NCBI GenBank assembly: GCA_030066985.1
Contig: JASJAN010000005.1
Coordinates: forward strand, 92,291-156,290
DNA length: 64,000 bases
Reading direction: 5' to 3'
Origin: Desulfobacterales bacterium
GTDB taxonomy: Bacteria > Desulfobacterota > Desulfobacteria > Desulfobacterales > JAHEIW01
Part shown: one piece after another, positions 63,662 through 64,000 of the stretch
Layout: every line of letters starts with the position of its first letter
Numbering within the stretch: position 1 is the first letter of the stretch
The notes under the pieces: model-generated
Seen by the model: only the letters and a program-made list of their open reading frames with translations
Told to the model about the DNA's origin: nothing
Database searches by the model: none
Position numbers and translations under genes: made by a program

Positions 63662-64000
63662 TTACCCGCCCTGAGGGATCTGCGGTATACCAGCATTTAA
63701 GCTGAGTATTTTCCCGGCCATTGCCATCCCACTCAATACAGCGCCTTCGATCCGGGACATCTGGCACCAATCGCCGCACGTGCCGATCTTTAATTGCGCA
63801 TCCCACAAACAGCCAACGTTGAGCGGATTGGCCGCCGCAGCGCTCTCCCAAAAACAAGATCGCTGATAGATCGGGCCTATTGGCCTTTGGCCAATGCTTT
63901 TAAAAAATGCGTCGACTGCTAAAGATATTCGTTGTTCATTGTCTGTGTGGGCGTTGTCTTTGGACCACTGGGTGTCGGCATGCAGCGTCCAGCATTCGGT
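63662..64000 (-). CDS. Renalase-like FAD/NAD(P)-dependent enzyme, C-terminal part
   Basis: Truncated by the window edge. On the minus strand the frame is open from 64000 to the TAA at 63664-63662 (112 residues): TECWTLHADTQWSKDN, RPIGPIYQRSCFWESAAAN, and GDWCQMSRIEGAVLSGMAMAGKIL, the last being the FAD-binding C-terminal motif of renalase-like amine oxidoreductases, GDWCxxxRIEGAxLSG. It is followed 3 bases later by the DUF2256-DUF3253 gene, so the two are one transcript. Relatives in proteobacteria are annotated as FAD-dependent oxidoreductases; some belong to singlet-oxygen regulons. Confidence 0.85.
   Translation of the reverse strand, partial: TECWTLHADTQWSKDNAHTDNEQRISLAVDAFFKSIGQRPIGPIYQRSCFWESAAAANPLNVGCLWDAQLKIGTCGDWCQMSRIEGAVLSGMAMAGKILSLNAGIPQIPQGG

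Noticed and set aside
63618..63857. 79-codon minus-strand frame near the window end
   Set aside because: It is out of frame with the renalase-like sequence, whose frame is open to the window edge and carries the GDWCQMSRIEGA motif.

Overview
The window looks like a piece of a deltaproteobacterial chromosome (Desulfobacterota, most likely a Desulfobacterales-type lineage). This is an inference from gene content: a selenocysteine elongation factor, a two-subunit glycine decarboxylase next to a liv branched-chain amino acid transporter and an Lrp/AsnC regulator, a c-di-GMP-I (GEMM) riboswitch, a TPR-fused pilus ATPase, several lipoproteins, and intergenic DNA rich in long imperfect inverted repeats. 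Base composition is moderate. I see no phage, transposase, integrase or CRISPR array.

Layout. 1-3.8 kb: the end of an RsbU/SpoIIE-type phosphatase, tRNA-Arg and tRNA-His (both minus strand, with a decayed tandem array of tRNA 3' ends and terminators behind tRNA-Arg), a 57-residue membrane protein and selB. 3.8-7.1 kb: a patatin-like lipoprotein, hemW and a HIT protein. 7.2-13.2 kb: the bacterial N-degron set aat, clpA and clpS, followed by secA. 13.5-17.1 kb: an M23 peptidase under a c-di-GMP-I riboswitch and terminator, then folD and argC. 17.3-20.5 kb: a TPR/MshEN/PilB-type ATPase with a REC-PAS protein. 20.8-28.3 kb: a zinc-ribbon protein, a DegP protease and a Gld-type ABC export cluster ending in a DUF4340 protein. 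28.3-31.0 kb: an EEP-family lipoprotein and a phospholipase-D/cardiolipin-synthase-like lipoprotein. 31.4-36.7 kb: livKHMGF, divergent from an Lrp/AsnC regulator. 37.6-43.9 kb: gcvH, gcvPA, gcvPB, lipB, lipA and alr, i.e. glycine cleavage together with the lipoylation its H protein needs; gcvT and lpd are not here. 44.2-48.6 kb: two alpha/beta hydrolases, serB and an MFS transporter. 48.8-52.7 kb: a large hybrid histidine kinase and an OmpA-like lipoprotein.

52.9-64.0 kb is the most coherent accessory-looking part. A single-domain LOV-like PAS protein without the photoactive cysteine leads a run of lipocalin, chalcone-isomerase-like protein, GPH-type transporter, DUF1295 membrane protein and cyclopropane-fatty-acid-synthase-like methyltransferase. 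Beyond it on the other strand lie an RpoH-type sigma factor, a CBS-containing site-2 protease, an EF-hand protein and a tandem universal stress protein, and at the window end a DUF2256-DUF3253 protein coupled to a renalase-like FAD enzyme. In other proteobacteria several of these families belong to photo-oxidative (singlet-oxygen) stress regulons, so I read this as a membrane-lipid and oxidative-stress region; that reading is inference.

The intergenic DNA is unusual. I see three copies of a roughly 145-nt nested hairpin whose apex is conserved while its long arms differ between copies but remain self-complementary; about eight gaps filled by degenerate 6-8-nt words repeated in tandem, most with their complement on the far side; and six copies of a CCGCCT-type palindrome, two of them lying inside one of the large hairpins. 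The hairpin family, the riboswitch and the tRNA-Arg 3'-end array are the items most worth checking.
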